Shown: one piece after another, positions 37,929 through 48,139 of the stretch | Position numbering within the stretch: position 1 is the first letter of the stretch | Layout of the letters: each line of letters opens with the position of its first letter | From: an uncultured delta proteobacterium | GTDB taxonomy: Bacteria; Myxococcota; Myxococcia; Myxococcales; 40CM-4-68-19 | DNA length: 51,695 nucleotides | Direction: 5' to 3' | NCBI GenBank assembly: GCA_903911145.1 | Contig: CAIWCD010000006.1 | Coordinates: forward strand, 1 to 51,695 | The notes under the pieces: model-generated | Databases searched by the model: none | What the model was told of the DNA's origin: nothing | What the model saw: only the letters and a program-made list of their open reading frames with translations | Position numbers and translations under genes: made by a program

Positions 37929-38552
37929 CTACTGCGCGATGTCGTAAGGATCGACCTCGATGAATCCGTCGAGCTGGAACGTCCCCAGGCCCGACATGAC
38001 GCTTCCGACAATCGGCGCCATGGTCACCGAGCCCAGATTCCAGCGAACGACATACGCCTCCGGGACGCTCGGGTCGTGAACGCTGGTCGCCACCGAGGCA
38101 ACCTGGAGCGTGCCTCCCGTCGCCGACCACATCTGGGGAATCGGGCGCGTGCAGGTATCGGTGAACGTGATCGACGCCTGTCCTTGCGACAACGGTGAGC
38201 CGAGCGACGGCGGCGCAACGATGGTGCTCGACTGCCCCGCCACGGGTTTGGCATTGGCACCGCCGATGGTGATCTGCATGCAGTTCCCCGTGTACTGCAC
38301 CGAATACGTTCCCTTGCCGTCGGGCGGATTGTCGAGTTGGCTCCAGATGCCGCCGAACGCACCGTTGGCGAGGGGACTCACCGCGCAGAGGTCAGCGCCG
38401 TTCTCGTGCGTGATCGTCAGGGAGGACGTTCCCATCGCGGTCGAATTGCTATTGCTCCCAGTCGCGCAGTTGCTGCCTCCGTCAGATCCGCCGTCAGACG
38501 GGCTGTTCGTCGTGCCCGCTCCGCAACCTGCCAATGCCAAGGTCAACAACAC
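37929..38552 (-). CDS. Hypothetical lipoprotein, signal interrupted by an in-frame TGA
   Basis: 207 residues from GTG 38552. Lipobox LALAGCG, then a Ser/Gly/Asp-rich linker and a beta-rich domain. Upstream in the same frame lies ATG 38564 with an ideal GGAGG site, but codon 3 is TGA (ATG AAT TGA CTC GGC GTG). The start is therefore either reinitiation at GTG 38552, or the gene has lost its normal start by a nonsense mutation. Followed by 113 bp and the 613-residue gene on the same strand. Confidence 0.6.
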   Translation of the reverse strand: MLLTLALAGCGAGTTNSPSDGGSDGGSNCATGSNSNSTAMGTSSLTITHENGADLCAVSPLANGAFGGIWSQLDNPPDGKGTYSVQYTGNCMQITIGGANAKPVAGQSSTIVAPPSLGSPLSQGQASITFTDTCTRPIPQMWSATGGTLQVASVATSVHDPSVPEAYVVRWNLGSVTMAPIVGSVMSGLGTFQLDGFIEVDPYDIAQ

Positions 38553-38885
38553 GCCGAGTCAATTCATGGTGAGCCTCCGGTTGAGATAGTCGTCAACCTC
38601 CAAGCTGCCGGTCGAACGATCACGAAGATAGAGTGGCATACCGGGTCGGCGTTGGCGACTGTTCATGGTGTCCCGTGGCGGAGTTTGAATCCAAAGCGCG
38701 ATTTCCATTGTTGTGGCCAATCGCCGCAGAGGGACCTCGGCGCACGTCACCGGCGAACCGGCGCCCCACGCCAACGTGAACTCGGACCGATCCGACATTC
38801 AACAGGCGATTCGGGTCTGAGAATGGATCGTCCGTCGAACCGATCTCAGACCTTCGAGCGCGCGCTCCTGTTAGAACCCGAGGCT
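38553..38885. other. Intergenic region
   Basis: Holds the original ribosome site and ATG of the lipoprotein gene (38564-38577 on the minus strand) and the upstream region of the repeat-protein gene. No further gene is supported. Confidence 0.4.
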
Positions 38886-39284
38886 ATGATCAATCGTATG
38901 TTCGGCTCATTCTCCATGCTGGCGTTCCTGCTCTCTGCCGCGCTGCTCGCGGCCGCGCCGGAACCTCTCACTGCCGGATACCGCTCGTGGTCTGCCGGTG
39001 ATTGCAAAGCGATCGTGACGGGCAACGACGCCTACTGCAAATCGAGTGACTGCAAGGGATTGGTCCGTCACAACGATGCGTACTGCGAAAGCGACGATTG
39101 CAAGGCCGTCGTTCGCCACAACGATGCCTACTGCAAGACCGACGACTGCAAGGGCGTCGTCCGCAACAACGACGCGTACTGCAAAAGCGGCGACTGCAAG
39201 GCGCTCGTTCGCAACAATGACGCCTATTGCGTCTCAGACTCCTGCAAGGCGATCGTCCGGAAGAACGACGCATACTGCCGATAG
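38886..39284 (+). CDS. Secreted protein with six Cys-containing 16-residue repeats
   Basis: 132 residues from ATG 38886. Signal peptide MLAFLLSAALLAAAPEP, then six tandem repeats of 16 residues with the core DCKxxVRxNDAYCxxx. Each repeat has two Cys with spacing C-x10-C, so 12 Cys in about 95 residues, presumably disulfide-bonded. The two varying hydrophobic positions and the His/Asn/Lys position are the main differences between copies. Function unknown; might be a small exported binding or structural protein. Confidence 0.7.
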   Translation: MINRMFGSFSMLAFLLSAALLAAAPEPLTAGYRSWSAGDCKAIVTGNDAYCKSSDCKGLVRHNDAYCESDDCKAVVRHNDAYCKTDDCKGVVRNNDAYCKSGDCKALVRNNDAYCVSDSCKAIVRKNDAYCR

Positions 39285-39759
39285 CGCGGAGCCGCAGCCG
39301 ATGCCGCTGCCCGATTTATCGAGACGTTCTTGAATCCGATTTCCGCTGCATGAAACCAACCAGGGAGAGTCATCTGCTGATGACTTGATTGACTCCGGTG
39401 CGTGCAGATCTTTCTATCAGCCTGTACGCTCGCCCCCGGCGTCACACCGAATCAACTGACACAAGAGACGGCGGGCTGGAGTACAAGCCCCGCTGCAACC
39501 AGCACCGCATTTCGACGGAACACATCTCCTCTCCGGCCAGGACCGTCCCCCGGCTTGCCCCTGCCCAGGGTGCGGAACTGCCCATCACTTCGAGATTGAC
39601 CATGTCGTCAACGACCGTCCCGTTCCGTGACGACAGTGCGCTGACCAGCGCGCCATCCTCGCCCAGCATCACCGTGAGCGCTGAAGACACGACCACACTC
39701 GGCGGCGCGCGCGAGTTCGTTCCAGAGCATGCCGCGCGGCCGCTTGCGGGGCCCCGCTG
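39285..39759. other. Intergenic region with no recognised feature
   Basis: 475 bp. Open frames on both strands have no convincing start, composition or homology pattern. Confidence 0.45.
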
Positions 39760-40797
39760 ATGCGCCTCGGTCTGGCACCGGAGTCGTTCGTCGAAAGGAT
39801 CGGAGCGTGGCTCGGGATGGTGCCGGCGCCTCTGGTTCACGGCTTCTACGGGATGGCCGGCTCGCGCGTCTTGATGACCGCGCTCGAGTGCGGCCTCGTC
39901 GATGCGCTCGACCGACACCCCGGACAGACCGGCGAACAGCTCGCGACCGCGCTCTGCCTGGACGCGGCGGCGATCGAACACCTCGTCGCCTGCCTGCGCA
40001 CGCTCGCGGTGGTGCAGACGCGGACCACGCGCGGAGGCGCAGCGGTGCATGCGCTCAGCAGATCCGGAGCGCGCTGGCTCTCGTCTGCGTCGCCGACCTG
40101 CATCGCCGACTTCCTCCGCTTCAACGCCCACCAGTGGCGCTGGTGGGGAGAGCTGACGCAGGCGCTTGAACCCGGAGCGGCGCCGTTCGATCTGCACGCC
40201 TGGAGCCCGGAGGATATTCGCTGGGCCGAATATACAAAAGCGATGCACCAGCTCGCGCGGCTCGCCGCGCCCGAGGTCTGCGCGAAAGTGCCGGTGGGTC
40301 GGACGGGGACCACGCTTCTCGATCTCGCGGGAGGGCACGGCGCCTTCGCGGCCGAGCTCTGCCGACGCCACCCGCGGCTCTCTGCGACCGTGCTCGATCT
40401 GCCGGGGAACAACCGGGTTGCGCGCGAGCTCTGGGCGCAGCCGCGCATCGAATGGACCGATGGGAATGTTCTTCATGGCACCTTGCCGCAGGCCGATATC
40501 GTCACCTGCTTCCAGCTGCTCGGGCATCTCCAGCGCGACGAACGGCGCGCGCTGCTCGTGCGCATGCGAGCGGCGGTGCGGCCAGGAGGAACGCTCGCGC
40601 TGATGGATCACTTCGCGTCGAGCGGCCGCGACGATGCGAGCGCCTTCGTGGCGCTCAACTACTTCCTCGTCGCCCGCACGCCCCGGCTCACCGTGGAAGA
40701 GGCGGCGCGCGAACTGCGCGAGGCGGGATGGGCGACGCCGCGGATCACGCCGATTCTCCGCCTGCCTGGACAGTCGCTCCTCTGCTCGCGCGCGTAG
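39760..40797 (+). CDS. SAM-dependent O-methyltransferase (Methyltransf_2-like)
   Basis: 345 residues. An N-terminal winged-helix dimerisation-like domain (about 20-115, SRVLMTALECGLVDALDRHP) precedes a Rossmann methyltransferase with LLDLAGGHGAFAAELCRRHP, TVLDLPGNN and PGGTLALMDHF. Members methylate hydroxyls of small aromatic or polyketide-like molecules; the substrate is unknown. The 3' end overlaps the next gene on the opposite strand by 53 bp. Confidence 0.83.
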   Translation: MRLGLAPESFVERIGAWLGMVPAPLVHGFYGMAGSRVLMTALECGLVDALDRHPGQTGEQLATALCLDAAAIEHLVACLRTLAVVQTRTTRGGAAVHALSRSGARWLSSASPTCIADFLRFNAHQWRWWGELTQALEPGAAPFDLHAWSPEDIRWAEYTKAMHQLARLAAPEVCAKVPVGRTGTTLLDLAGGHGAFAAELCRRHPRLSATVLDLPGNNRVARELWAQPRIEWTDGNVLHGTLPQADIVTCFQLLGHLQRDERRALLVRMRAAVRPGGTLALMDHFASSGRDDASAFVALNYFLVARTPRLTVEEAARELREAGWATPRITPILRLPGQSLLCSRA

Positions 40798-41215
40798 GCT
40801 CGCTCCAGCCGAGGAGTTGCTCGAGTCGGGCAACGACCAGATTCCCCGCGGGCAGGAAGGCCGCGAACCCCACGGTCATGAGCAACGTGAAGTTGCGCTC
40901 GCCGAACCATTGATCGAGCAGGTTTCCCGGATGAGCGATCGAACTCCCGATCGCGTAGCCGGGGATCTCGATGAGAGCGAGACAGAGCATCCCCCAGACG
41001 AACTGGTCGGCGGGCCCGAACCGCCTGACTGCGAGCGACCACGGCACGAGGTAGAGCACGTAGCAGGTGAGCACCTGCCAGTCGTGGCGGAACTCGGCGA
41101 TGTGCCAATGCTGGCCCAACCGCTGGTTCATCAGACCGACCGTCGCGTAGAGGATCGCATAGAGGATCCAGGTGCGCAGCGGTGTCTCTCTCCAGCGGCT
41201 CAGCAGCGTATCCAT
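40745..41215 (-). CDS. Hypothetical integral membrane protein
   Basis: 156 residues from ATG 41215. Four hydrophobic segments (TWILYAILYATVGLM, LTCYVLYLVPWSLAV, WGMLCLALIEIPGYAIG, LLMTVGFAAFLPAGNL). Family not recognised. Convergent with the methyltransferase, overlapping its 3' end. Confidence 0.6.
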   Translation of the reverse strand: MDTLLSRWRETPLRTWILYAILYATVGLMNQRLGQHWHIAEFRHDWQVLTCYVLYLVPWSLAVRRFGPADQFVWGMLCLALIEIPGYAIGSSIAHPGNLLDQWFGERNFTLLMTVGFAAFLPAGNLVVARLEQLLGWSEPTRASRGATVQAGGESA

Positions 41216-41396
41216 CGCGGCTCCGTGAGTTCCTGGCGCAGGGAGGCCTGGAGTCTCGAAACCGCGGTTGCTATCACGCGCGAACCCGATCCGGACATCG
41301 GGCCAGCGGATGCTGCGACCCCTCGCCACACGCTTCGCTCGCCCGCGATTCATGCGGGCCACAGATCGACTGCGCGGGTTGCGCGTTCTGCTCTCC

Positions 41397-44300
41397 ATGC
41401 GCAATCCGCTTTGCTCCCGAATCCCGATTCGCAGAGACTTCTTGAAGCTCGCTCTTCGCGCGAGCGCGCTGGTCGCGGCCGCCCTGCTCTGCGCCAGCGG
41501 CCCTCTGCGTGCACAGGTCATCTCACCGCTCGGGCCTCTGCTCCGCGTCGCTGCGAGCGAGCAGCCGATCACGATCGGATCTCTCGACGTGCGCGTGCTG
41601 ATCCACGGGCTGCACGCGGAGACAACGCAGACGGTGGTGTTCAACAACCCGAACGGCCGCGTGCTCGAAGGAGAACTCGAGTTTCCGCTCCCCGACGGCG
41701 CCACCGTGGCGGGGTTTGCGCTCGACGTCGATGGGCAACTGATCGATGGCGTGGTGGTCGCAAAGGACAAGGCCCGCATCGTCCTCGAGGCGGAGATTCG
41801 CAAGGGCGTCGATCCGGGTCTCGTCGAGCAGGTGCGCGGCAATCTCTATCGCGCGCGCGTCTACCCAATCCCCGCGCACGGAAGCCGCACGGTTCGCCTC
41901 AAGTGGATCTCCGAACTCGAGAGCCGCCGCGAGGAGGCCGCCTACCATCTTCCGTTGCCGTACGACGCGCCGATCGCGCAGGTCGCGATGCGGGTCGAGG
42001 TGGTGCGCGTGCCTGTGCAGCCCGAGGTCGACGGAGGCTTTGGCAACCTCAAGATGAGGCAGTGGGAGAATCGCTGGCTCGCCGAGGCGAAGTGGGCGGG
42101 CATGGCTCCTGTCCGCGATCTCCTCGTGCGACTGCCCAGGCTGCCCGCTCAGCTCGTCGACCTCGAGCCGGGGCTGGGCGCGGAGAGCTTCTTCTCGGTG
42201 AGCGATCTGCTTCCCGCAGAGCCACTGCCTCGTGATGCTGCGTTGGCGAAGCGCGCGGCTCCTGCACGGATCGCGCTGGCGTGGGATGCCTCGGGAAGCC
42301 GCACTGCCGAGGCCACCGAACGCGAGCTTGGCTTTCTGCAGAAGCTCCTCATCGCCTGGCCGAACACGGCGGTCGATCTCGTTGTGTTCCGCGATCATCC
42401 CGAGCGGCCGGTTTCCTTCGAGGCCGGTGACGCAGGCAGGAAGCTCATCGAGGCGCTGCGCAAGGAGCCGAATGATGGAGGCACCGCGCTCGCACGGCTC
42501 AACCTCACGCGCGCGGTGCTGCCGCACCACGACGATGCGTTCTGGATCGTTGCGAGCGACGGCCTTGCGACGCTCGGCGAAGCGCTGCCACCGCACGGCG
42601 ATGTTCCGATCTGGTCGGTGACCGGCTCGTCGATCGCCGACCGCAATCTTCTGCGCGAGCTCTCGAACAACGGCGGCGGCGAGCTGCTCGATCTCGTCGC
42701 GCTCGATGCAGCAGCGGCGACCCGAGCACTCGCATTTCCGCGCCCACGGCTACTGCGCGCGATCGCCACTCCTTCGAGCGCAGTGGCCGATCTGATGATC
42801 TCGCAGCGGTCCGATCGCGAGCGGGTCACGATCAGCGGGCGCATGCTCACTGCCGACGCGGAGCTCACGCTGGAGTTCGGCGGCAATGAATCAGAGAGCG
42901 CAACACGGGTCATCAAGCTCGCGCGATCAGCTGCCGCGCCTGCGGGAGATGGGCCGGGACCGGTCGCGATCGCCTGGGCGCAGGGGCGTGCAGAGTCGTT
43001 GGCCGTCTTCGCGGAGCGCAACGCGCCTGAGCTGCTCGCGCTCGGGCAACGCTTTGGCCTCGTCACCGCAGGCACGTCGCTGCTCGTTCTCGACACACTC
43101 GAGCAGCATCTGCAGCACTCGGTCGAGCCGGCCGCTTCGAGGCCCGCGATGCGCCAGCAGTACTTCGCGCAGATCGGCGATCGAGAGAAGGAGAAGCAAC
43201 GGCTGGTCAAGGATCACCTCGACGAGGTTGCGCAACTCTGGCAGGCGCGCGTCGACTGGTGGAACACCGCGCACAACGTCGAGCCGGGCTGGCGCTGGAA
43301 GGAAGAGCGCGAGGAGCGAGGAGACTGGGCGCCGAGGGTGCTCAACGATGCCGCCGCGGACGGCTCGGTTGCACTCGGCTCAATCTCGGCTGGTGCAGGG
43401 GCTGGCGCACGCGCGGTCTCGCGGCCGCCATCCCCTGCACCAGCAGCCGCGGCTTCGATGAGGATGCAGGAACGGTTCGACGTCGTGAGCGAATCTGCGC
43501 CCGCAGCGAGTCGCGCGATGGCGAAGAAGTTCATGAGCGAAGCAGCGCCGAGCACCGAGGCCTCGATCGCCATCGCGCCGTGGGACCCGAAGGTTCCGTA
43601 CCTTGCGATGCTGCGCCAAGCCAGTCCTGGCGCGGCCTACGTCGCATATCTCGCGCAGAAGTCGCGCTACGGCGGACCGGCCTTCTTCCTCGACTGCGCC
43701 GAGTTCCTCATCCGCGCAGGAGAGAAGGAGAAGGGGCTGCGCGTGCTCTCGAACCTCGCCGAGTTGCGCCTCGATGATCCCGCGCTCCTGCGCGTGCTCG
43801 CATGGCGGATGGCGCAGGGGGGCGATTACGATGCGGCCGCGGGGATCCTCGAGAAAGTGCTGCGGCTGCGTCCCGAGGAGCCGCACTCGCGCCGCGATCT
43901 CGCGCTGGTCCTCGCCGATCGTGCCGAGGCCAACAACCAGCCCGCCGACGCCGAGCGCGCGATCGCTCTGCTCTATGAGGTGGTGCAGCAGCGCTGGGAG
44001 CGCTTCCCCGAGATCGAGCTCGTCGCTCTGATGGAACTCAATCGCATCCTCGCCCGCGCCGAGCGCCGCAACTGGAGCGAGCAGATGCACGCAGAGCGGC
44101 TCGACTCACGCCTGATCAAGCTGCTCGATATGGACCTGCGCGTCTCGCTCTCGTGGGATGCCGATCTGACCGACGTCGACCTGCACGTCTTCGAGCCCAC
44201 CGGCGAGCACGCCTTCTATAGCCACAACCGCACCGAGATCGGAGGTCTGGTATCGCGCGATATGACGCAGGGATATGGCCCCGAGGAGTATCTCGTGCGT

Positions 44301-44552
44301 CGCGCGGTGCCGGGCAACTATGCAGTCAAGGTCCATTACTACGGCTCGGGCGCTCAGACGCTGGTTGGGCCGGCGACGATGACCGCGACTGTATTCACCA
44401 ACTGGGGGCGCGCCGACGAGAAGCGGCAGGTGCTCACGCTGCGACTTGATCGTCCAAAGGATATGGAGGCGGTCGGGATCGTGAAGATCGCGGGAGCGGC
44501 CATCACACGCGGCGCAGCCCTGGAGTCAGCGCATTCATCAAAGCAGAGGTAA
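41397..44552 (+). CDS. VIT/von Willebrand A domain protein with Tat-type signal and DUF2135 end
   Basis: 1051 residues from ATG 41397 (alternative ATG 41352). IRRDFLKLALRASALVAAAL is a twin-arginine signal. The VIT domain follows (VVFNNPNGRVLEGELEFPLP), then a VWA domain with the metal-site-like LAWDASGSRTA (about 300). Residues 730-880 include TPR-like helices (GILEKVLRLRPEEPHSRRDL). The C-terminus is a DUF2135-like domain (WDADLTDVDLHVFEPTGEHA). Such proteins are periplasmic or outer-surface. They are thought to bind proteins; the partner here is unknown. Confidence 0.82.
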   Translation: MRNPLCSRIPIRRDFLKLALRASALVAAALLCASGPLRAQVISPLGPLLRVAASEQPITIGSLDVRVLIHGLHAETTQTVVFNNPNGRVLEGELEFPLPDGATVAGFALDVDGQLIDGVVVAKDKARIVLEAEIRKGVDPGLVEQVRGNLYRARVYPIPAHGSRTVRLKWISELESRREEAAYHLPLPYDAPIAQVAMRVEVVRVPVQPEVDGGFGNLKMRQWENRWLAEAKWAGMAPVRDLLVRLPRLPAQLVDLEPGLGAESFFSVSDLLPAEPLPRDAALAKRAAPARIALAWDASGSRTAEATERELGFLQKLLIAWPNTAVDLVVFRDHPERPVSFEAGDAGRKLIEALRKEPNDGGTALARLNLTRAVLPHHDDAFWIVASDGLATLGEALPPHGDVPIWSVTGSSIADRNLLRELSNNGGGELLDLVALDAAAATRALAFPRPRLLRAIATPSSAVADLMISQRSDRERVTISGRMLTADAELTLEFGGNESESATRVIKLARSAAAPAGDGPGPVAIAWAQGRAESLAVFAERNAPELLALGQRFGLVTAGTSLLVLDTLEQHLQHSVEPAASRPAMRQQYFAQIGDREKEKQRLVKDHLDEVAQLWQARVDWWNTAHNVEPGWRWKEEREERGDWAPRVLNDAAADGSVALGSISAGAGAGARAVSRPPSPAPAAAASMRMQERFDVVSESAPAASRAMAKKFMSEAAPSTEASIAIAPWDPKVPYLAMLRQASPGAAYVAYLAQKSRYGGPAFFLDCAEFLIRAGEKEKGLRVLSNLAELRLDDPALLRVLAWRMAQGGDYDAAAGILEKVLRLRPEEPHSRRDLALVLADRAEANNQPADAERAIALLYEVVQQRWERFPEIELVALMELNRILARAERRNWSEQMHAERLDSRLIKLLDMDLRVSLSWDADLTDVDLHVFEPTGEHAFYSHNRTEIGGLVSRDMTQGYGPEEYLVRRAVPGNYAVKVHYYGSGAQTLVGPATMTATVFTNWGRADEKRQVLTLRLDRPKDMEAVGIVKIAGAAITRGAALESAHSSKQR

Positions 44553-44561
44553 GCTCTGGCG

Positions 44562-44966
44562 ATGAATATCGCAGGGGTACTCTGCATCAAAGACGAGTTG
44601 GATATCGTCGAGCCATTTGTCCGGCACACGCAGCTGATTCGTTCCTATGAGCGCTGGGCGCAGCCAATGGCGGTCGCGGGCGAACCCTTCAATGGACAGT
44701 TTGTCGATGAGCCGATTGAGTATCTTGGTGGGCCGCTTCGATATACCGCAGCGCCCGGAGGCGAGCTGGCCCGGGCCGCAAAGACGCTGCTCGTTCTGGC
44801 CGAGTCGATGGCCCTGGCGCACGCAGCGCGGTCAGAGGAACTGGAAGCCGTTCGAGGAGAGTTCGAGGAATCCAAGGCAGCGGCGCAAACCGAGCGGGAG
44901 CAGTTGCAGGCGGCTCTTGATGTGATGGCGAGCTCGAGCGCAGAAGATGCTCCAGCTCGGTTCTAG
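44562..44966 (+). pseudogene. Internally deleted glycosyltransferase remnant
   Basis: 134 residues. The first 22 residues (MNIAGVLCIKDELDIVEPFV) match the start of GT2-like glycosyltransferases (NxAGVxxxKNELDIIEP). The rest (LGGPLRYTAAPGGELARAAK, AESMALAHAARSEELEA) looks like the C-terminal part of a larger protein. The catalytic core with the DxD motif is missing, so an in-frame deletion has joined the two ends. Confidence 0.5.
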
Positions 44967-45268
44967 AAAACAGATCGTCGATCAAACAAAGGCGGCAGTT
45001 AACGCAACCCAGGCCGCATGGATCCTCCGACTGGGCCTCGCCGATATCTACACGCACGATGGGCCCGCCGAGCAGCTGCTTCCTGCAGCGCGGGCCCGAT
45101 TCGCAGCGCGCATCCCGGACGCCCAGGCCCAGTTCGCCAGGAAGCGATACGCGCGACACGCGCCCGGGGTTCAACGAGCGATGGGTCTCGACTGAACTCG
45201 CCCAGGGCGCTTTCCTCTGGGAGCGGGTGGCCCCTAGACAATAGAGCGCCGCACTCCATGCCGAGCGA
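44967..45268. other. Intergenic region, possible degraded coding DNA
   Basis: About 300 bp. A short open frame (44947-45195, plus) has no recognisable feature and overlaps the remnant above. I see nothing else. Confidence 0.35.
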
Positions 45269-46063
45269 TTACGGCAATTCGACTCGCTCGACCAGTTGCC
45301 ACGGCTGACCGGGATATTGCGTGCGCTCGATCGTCCACGCCAGGCGGCCATGGTCGTCGCGTCGCAGCGTCGCGCGACCCTTGACTGGCGGCGCATAAGC
45401 ACCGGGCGGCCCTCCAGGACCAACCGGCCCCGATATGGGCCCCGATATGGGTCCTGATATCGGCTCTGATATCGGCCTCGCACTCGGACCTGGCGCGCCC
45501 GCGTCTACCGGCATCGCGACCAGTTGCGCATCGGTGACACGCGGCCGATAGACCCAGGGGATACGAACAAGCGTCAATGTGAAGGGAGACAAGTGCAGTC
45601 CTGCGCCATCGCGCTCGAACCCCGGACCGGGTTGGCCGCCGCCAATCGGCTCGAACGGACGCGCGTCGTCACCGGAGAATCCCGCCGGCGCCGCATCCAG
45701 CGCATCGAGCAGATGCACCATGCCGTCGAGGTTGAATCCCGCGTCGTGCGTGGGCGGATGGCGCTTGAGGTAATGCGCCAGCGCGCCGTCTCCGCGCGAG
45801 GACACCGCTCGCCCCGAGTCCCAGACAACTGTCTGCATTGCCCTTGTTCCTGCGCGCAGCGTCTCGGGCACGAATATGACCTGCCACACGTCTGGCAAGA
45901 TCCGGGTGCAACTGCGGACCACCGCGGCGGGCTGCTCAATCAGAATTGCGCCAGCGCGTGCACAATCGAACGGCGCATCGGCGATTGGGTCTGCCATGGA
46001 CATGCTCCCAGAGGGCGCCCAGGCCACCAACCAACAGAAGAGGATCGCCTGGCCGCGGGTCAT
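45269..46063 (-). CDS. Hypothetical secreted protein with ISGP repeats
   Basis: 264 residues from ATG 46063. Signal-like ILFCWLVAWAPSGSMSMADP. A stretch of 12-bp repeats encodes ISGP/ISEP units about four times (45443-45480). The ends PGQPWQLVERVELP and GYGF-type elements give no family. Divergent from the next gene, 220 bp between starts. Confidence 0.55.
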   Translation of the reverse strand: MTRGQAILFCWLVAWAPSGSMSMADPIADAPFDCARAGAILIEQPAAVVRSCTRILPDVWQVIFVPETLRAGTRAMQTVVWDSGRAVSSRGDGALAHYLKRHPPTHDAGFNLDGMVHLLDALDAAPAGFSGDDARPFEPIGGGQPGPGFERDGAGLHLSPFTLTLVRIPWVYRPRVTDAQLVAMPVDAGAPGPSARPISEPISGPISGPISGPVGPGGPPGAYAPPVKGRATLRRDDHGRLAWTIERTQYPGQPWQLVERVELP

Positions 46064-46283
46064 TGGAGAATGATAGCCGATGACGGGCAATCTGAGGTGC
46101 CGCCTGGTGGCCGCAGAGTCCGAATCCCCTAATCAAGGCGTGCAGGCCGATCGTTCTCAAACGTTCGCTGGGCAGTTCTGCTCGCCCGAGAGGCCGGCGC
46201 GCACTCGACGGGACGCGCGCTGGCCAACGGCACAACCCGTGCGGAGTGAAGGCTGGTTCAACCTTCAACGCTCGGAGCAACTC

Positions 46284-48027
46284 GTGGGCAACCCATTGAT
46301 TGGTACACAGCGCAGCGTCTATGCGGCGCTCCTCTATTCGGCCGTACTCGTCGCCTGCGGAGGAGGCACCTCGCCCATCGCTGACGCCGCAGTTTCCGTC
46401 AGCGCAACCAGCCCGGCGAACGCAGCGACGGGCGTCGCGCTCAACAGCGGTCTCTCCGCAACCTTCAACGAACCGCTCGACCCGTCGTCGATCACCGCAG
46501 CGAGCTTTACGCTCCTCTGTGGCACCACACCTGTCGTCGGTGCGGTCTATGCGTCCGGTGTCACCGCGACGTTCCTTCCCTCCCAGCCGTTGGCAGCGAA
46601 CTCAAGCTACACAGCGAGGATCGCGGCCTCAGCAAAGAGCCATTCCGGAATTGCGATGGCAAGCAGCTACAGTTGGACGTTCACCACAGGCACCACTGCA
46701 AACGTCACCGCACCAACCGTCACGTCGACGAGTCCAGCGACCGGCGCGACCTCCGTACCAATCAACACGTCGATCACCGCGACCTTCAGCGAGTCGATGG
46801 CTCCTGCGACACTGGTCACAACAACCTTCCTGCTGGCTGCGGCGGGCTCAGTCGCGATCACGGGAACGGTGACCTACTCAGGATTGACCGCCGTCTTCCA
46901 CCCGGCGGCGGCGCTCCCCAGCAACACGGTATTCACCGCGACGATCACCCAGGCGGCGTCCAACCTCTCCGGCAAGACACTCGCGGCAGAGTTCAACTGG
47001 ACGTTCACCACGGGGATCGCCCCGGACACGACGCCACCGACCGTCTCGTCGACAATTCCAACACCGGATGCAACGGCGATTGCCGCGACAGCAGCGCTCA
47101 GCGCGACCTTCAGCAAATCGATCTCACCCGCCACCATCAACAGCGCGACCTTCACACTCTCAGGGCCGGGCGGTGTCGCAGTGCCGGGCACAGTCTCGTT
47201 TGACGCGGCCACAAACGTCGCCACCTTCCAGGCCTCAGCTTCCCTGGCAGCCCACAGTGGATACGTTGCAACCATCCATGGCGCAGCCGGCGGAGTCTCA
47301 GACGTCTCAGGAAATCTGCTCATCAGCGATCATGCCTGGAGCTTCACGACCGGCGGTCGTGTTCTCCTGACTCCGATTCTCCTCGGCTCGAGTGCCAACT
47401 ATGCTGTCCTTGCAAAGACGGCAATCTCGACGGTGCCGGCCTCGAAGATCACCGGCGACATCGCGCTCAGTCCGGCCGCCGCGACGTTCATCACCGGCTT
47501 CTCGCTGGTCGCCGACTCCACCAATGCCTTCTCTACCTCGCCCCAGGTGGTCGGCAAGCTCTACGCGGCTCCCGACTCCAATGACCCTGACCACCGCAAT
47601 CTCAGACATGTTGACTGGGTATACTGATGCCGCCGGCCGACCAACGCCCGACTTTCTCAACCTGGGCACGGGAAACATTGGCGGCCTCACTCTCGCTCCC
47701 GGCCTCTACAAGTGGACGAGCACGGTGACGATGCCCTCAGACGTCACGCTCACCGGAAGCGCCACCGACGTCTGGATCTTCCAGATCTCAGGCGACCTCA
47801 CCATGAGTGCCGCGAAGAACGTCATCCTCAGTGGCGGCGCCATGAGTAAGAATATTTTCTGGCAAGTGGCCGGCACGGCCAGCATCGGCACCAACGCACA
47901 CCTCGAGGGAATCATCCTCTCCCAGACGGCGATCACGCTGCAGACCGGCGCTTCGATGAACGGACGGGCGCTGGCCCAGACGCAGGTCGCGCTGCAGGTC
48001 GCAACCATCACGAGTCCAGCGCCTTGA
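46284..48027 (+). pseudogene. Ice-binding-like (DUF3494) lipoprotein with three Ig-like domains, frameshifted
   Basis: Start GTG 46284 with GGAG upstream; signal ends LVACGGG. Three Big_5-type Ig-like modules follow (TSPANAATGVALNSGLSATF and similar, each about 100 residues). A DUF3494 domain begins LLGSSANYAVLAKTAIST and runs to 47627 in one frame (VVGKLYAA, then a wrong tail). The conserved continuation (TTAISDMLTGYTDAAGRPTP, LTLAPGLYKWTSTVT, IFWQVAGTASIGTNAH) is in the next frame up to 48027. A one- or two-base change near 47565-47585 is needed. Could be a sequencing error. Confidence 0.75.
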
Positions 48028-48139
48028 CGGGAGCAACGTAGTCACCAACGACGGCTCCGTTTCCACTTGAAGCGAGAGTGGAATCGGAGCACCTTGCTCT
48101 CATGCACTTGCCCTCTGCTCATCACCGCGAGTGCACGCG

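Noticed and set aside
39442-40833. 463-residue open frame on the minus strand
   Set aside because: Antisense to the methyltransferase gene; composition typical of a shadow frame.
45443-45480. Short direct repeats as a regulatory array
   Set aside because: They encode the ISGP repeat of the protein at 45269-46063.
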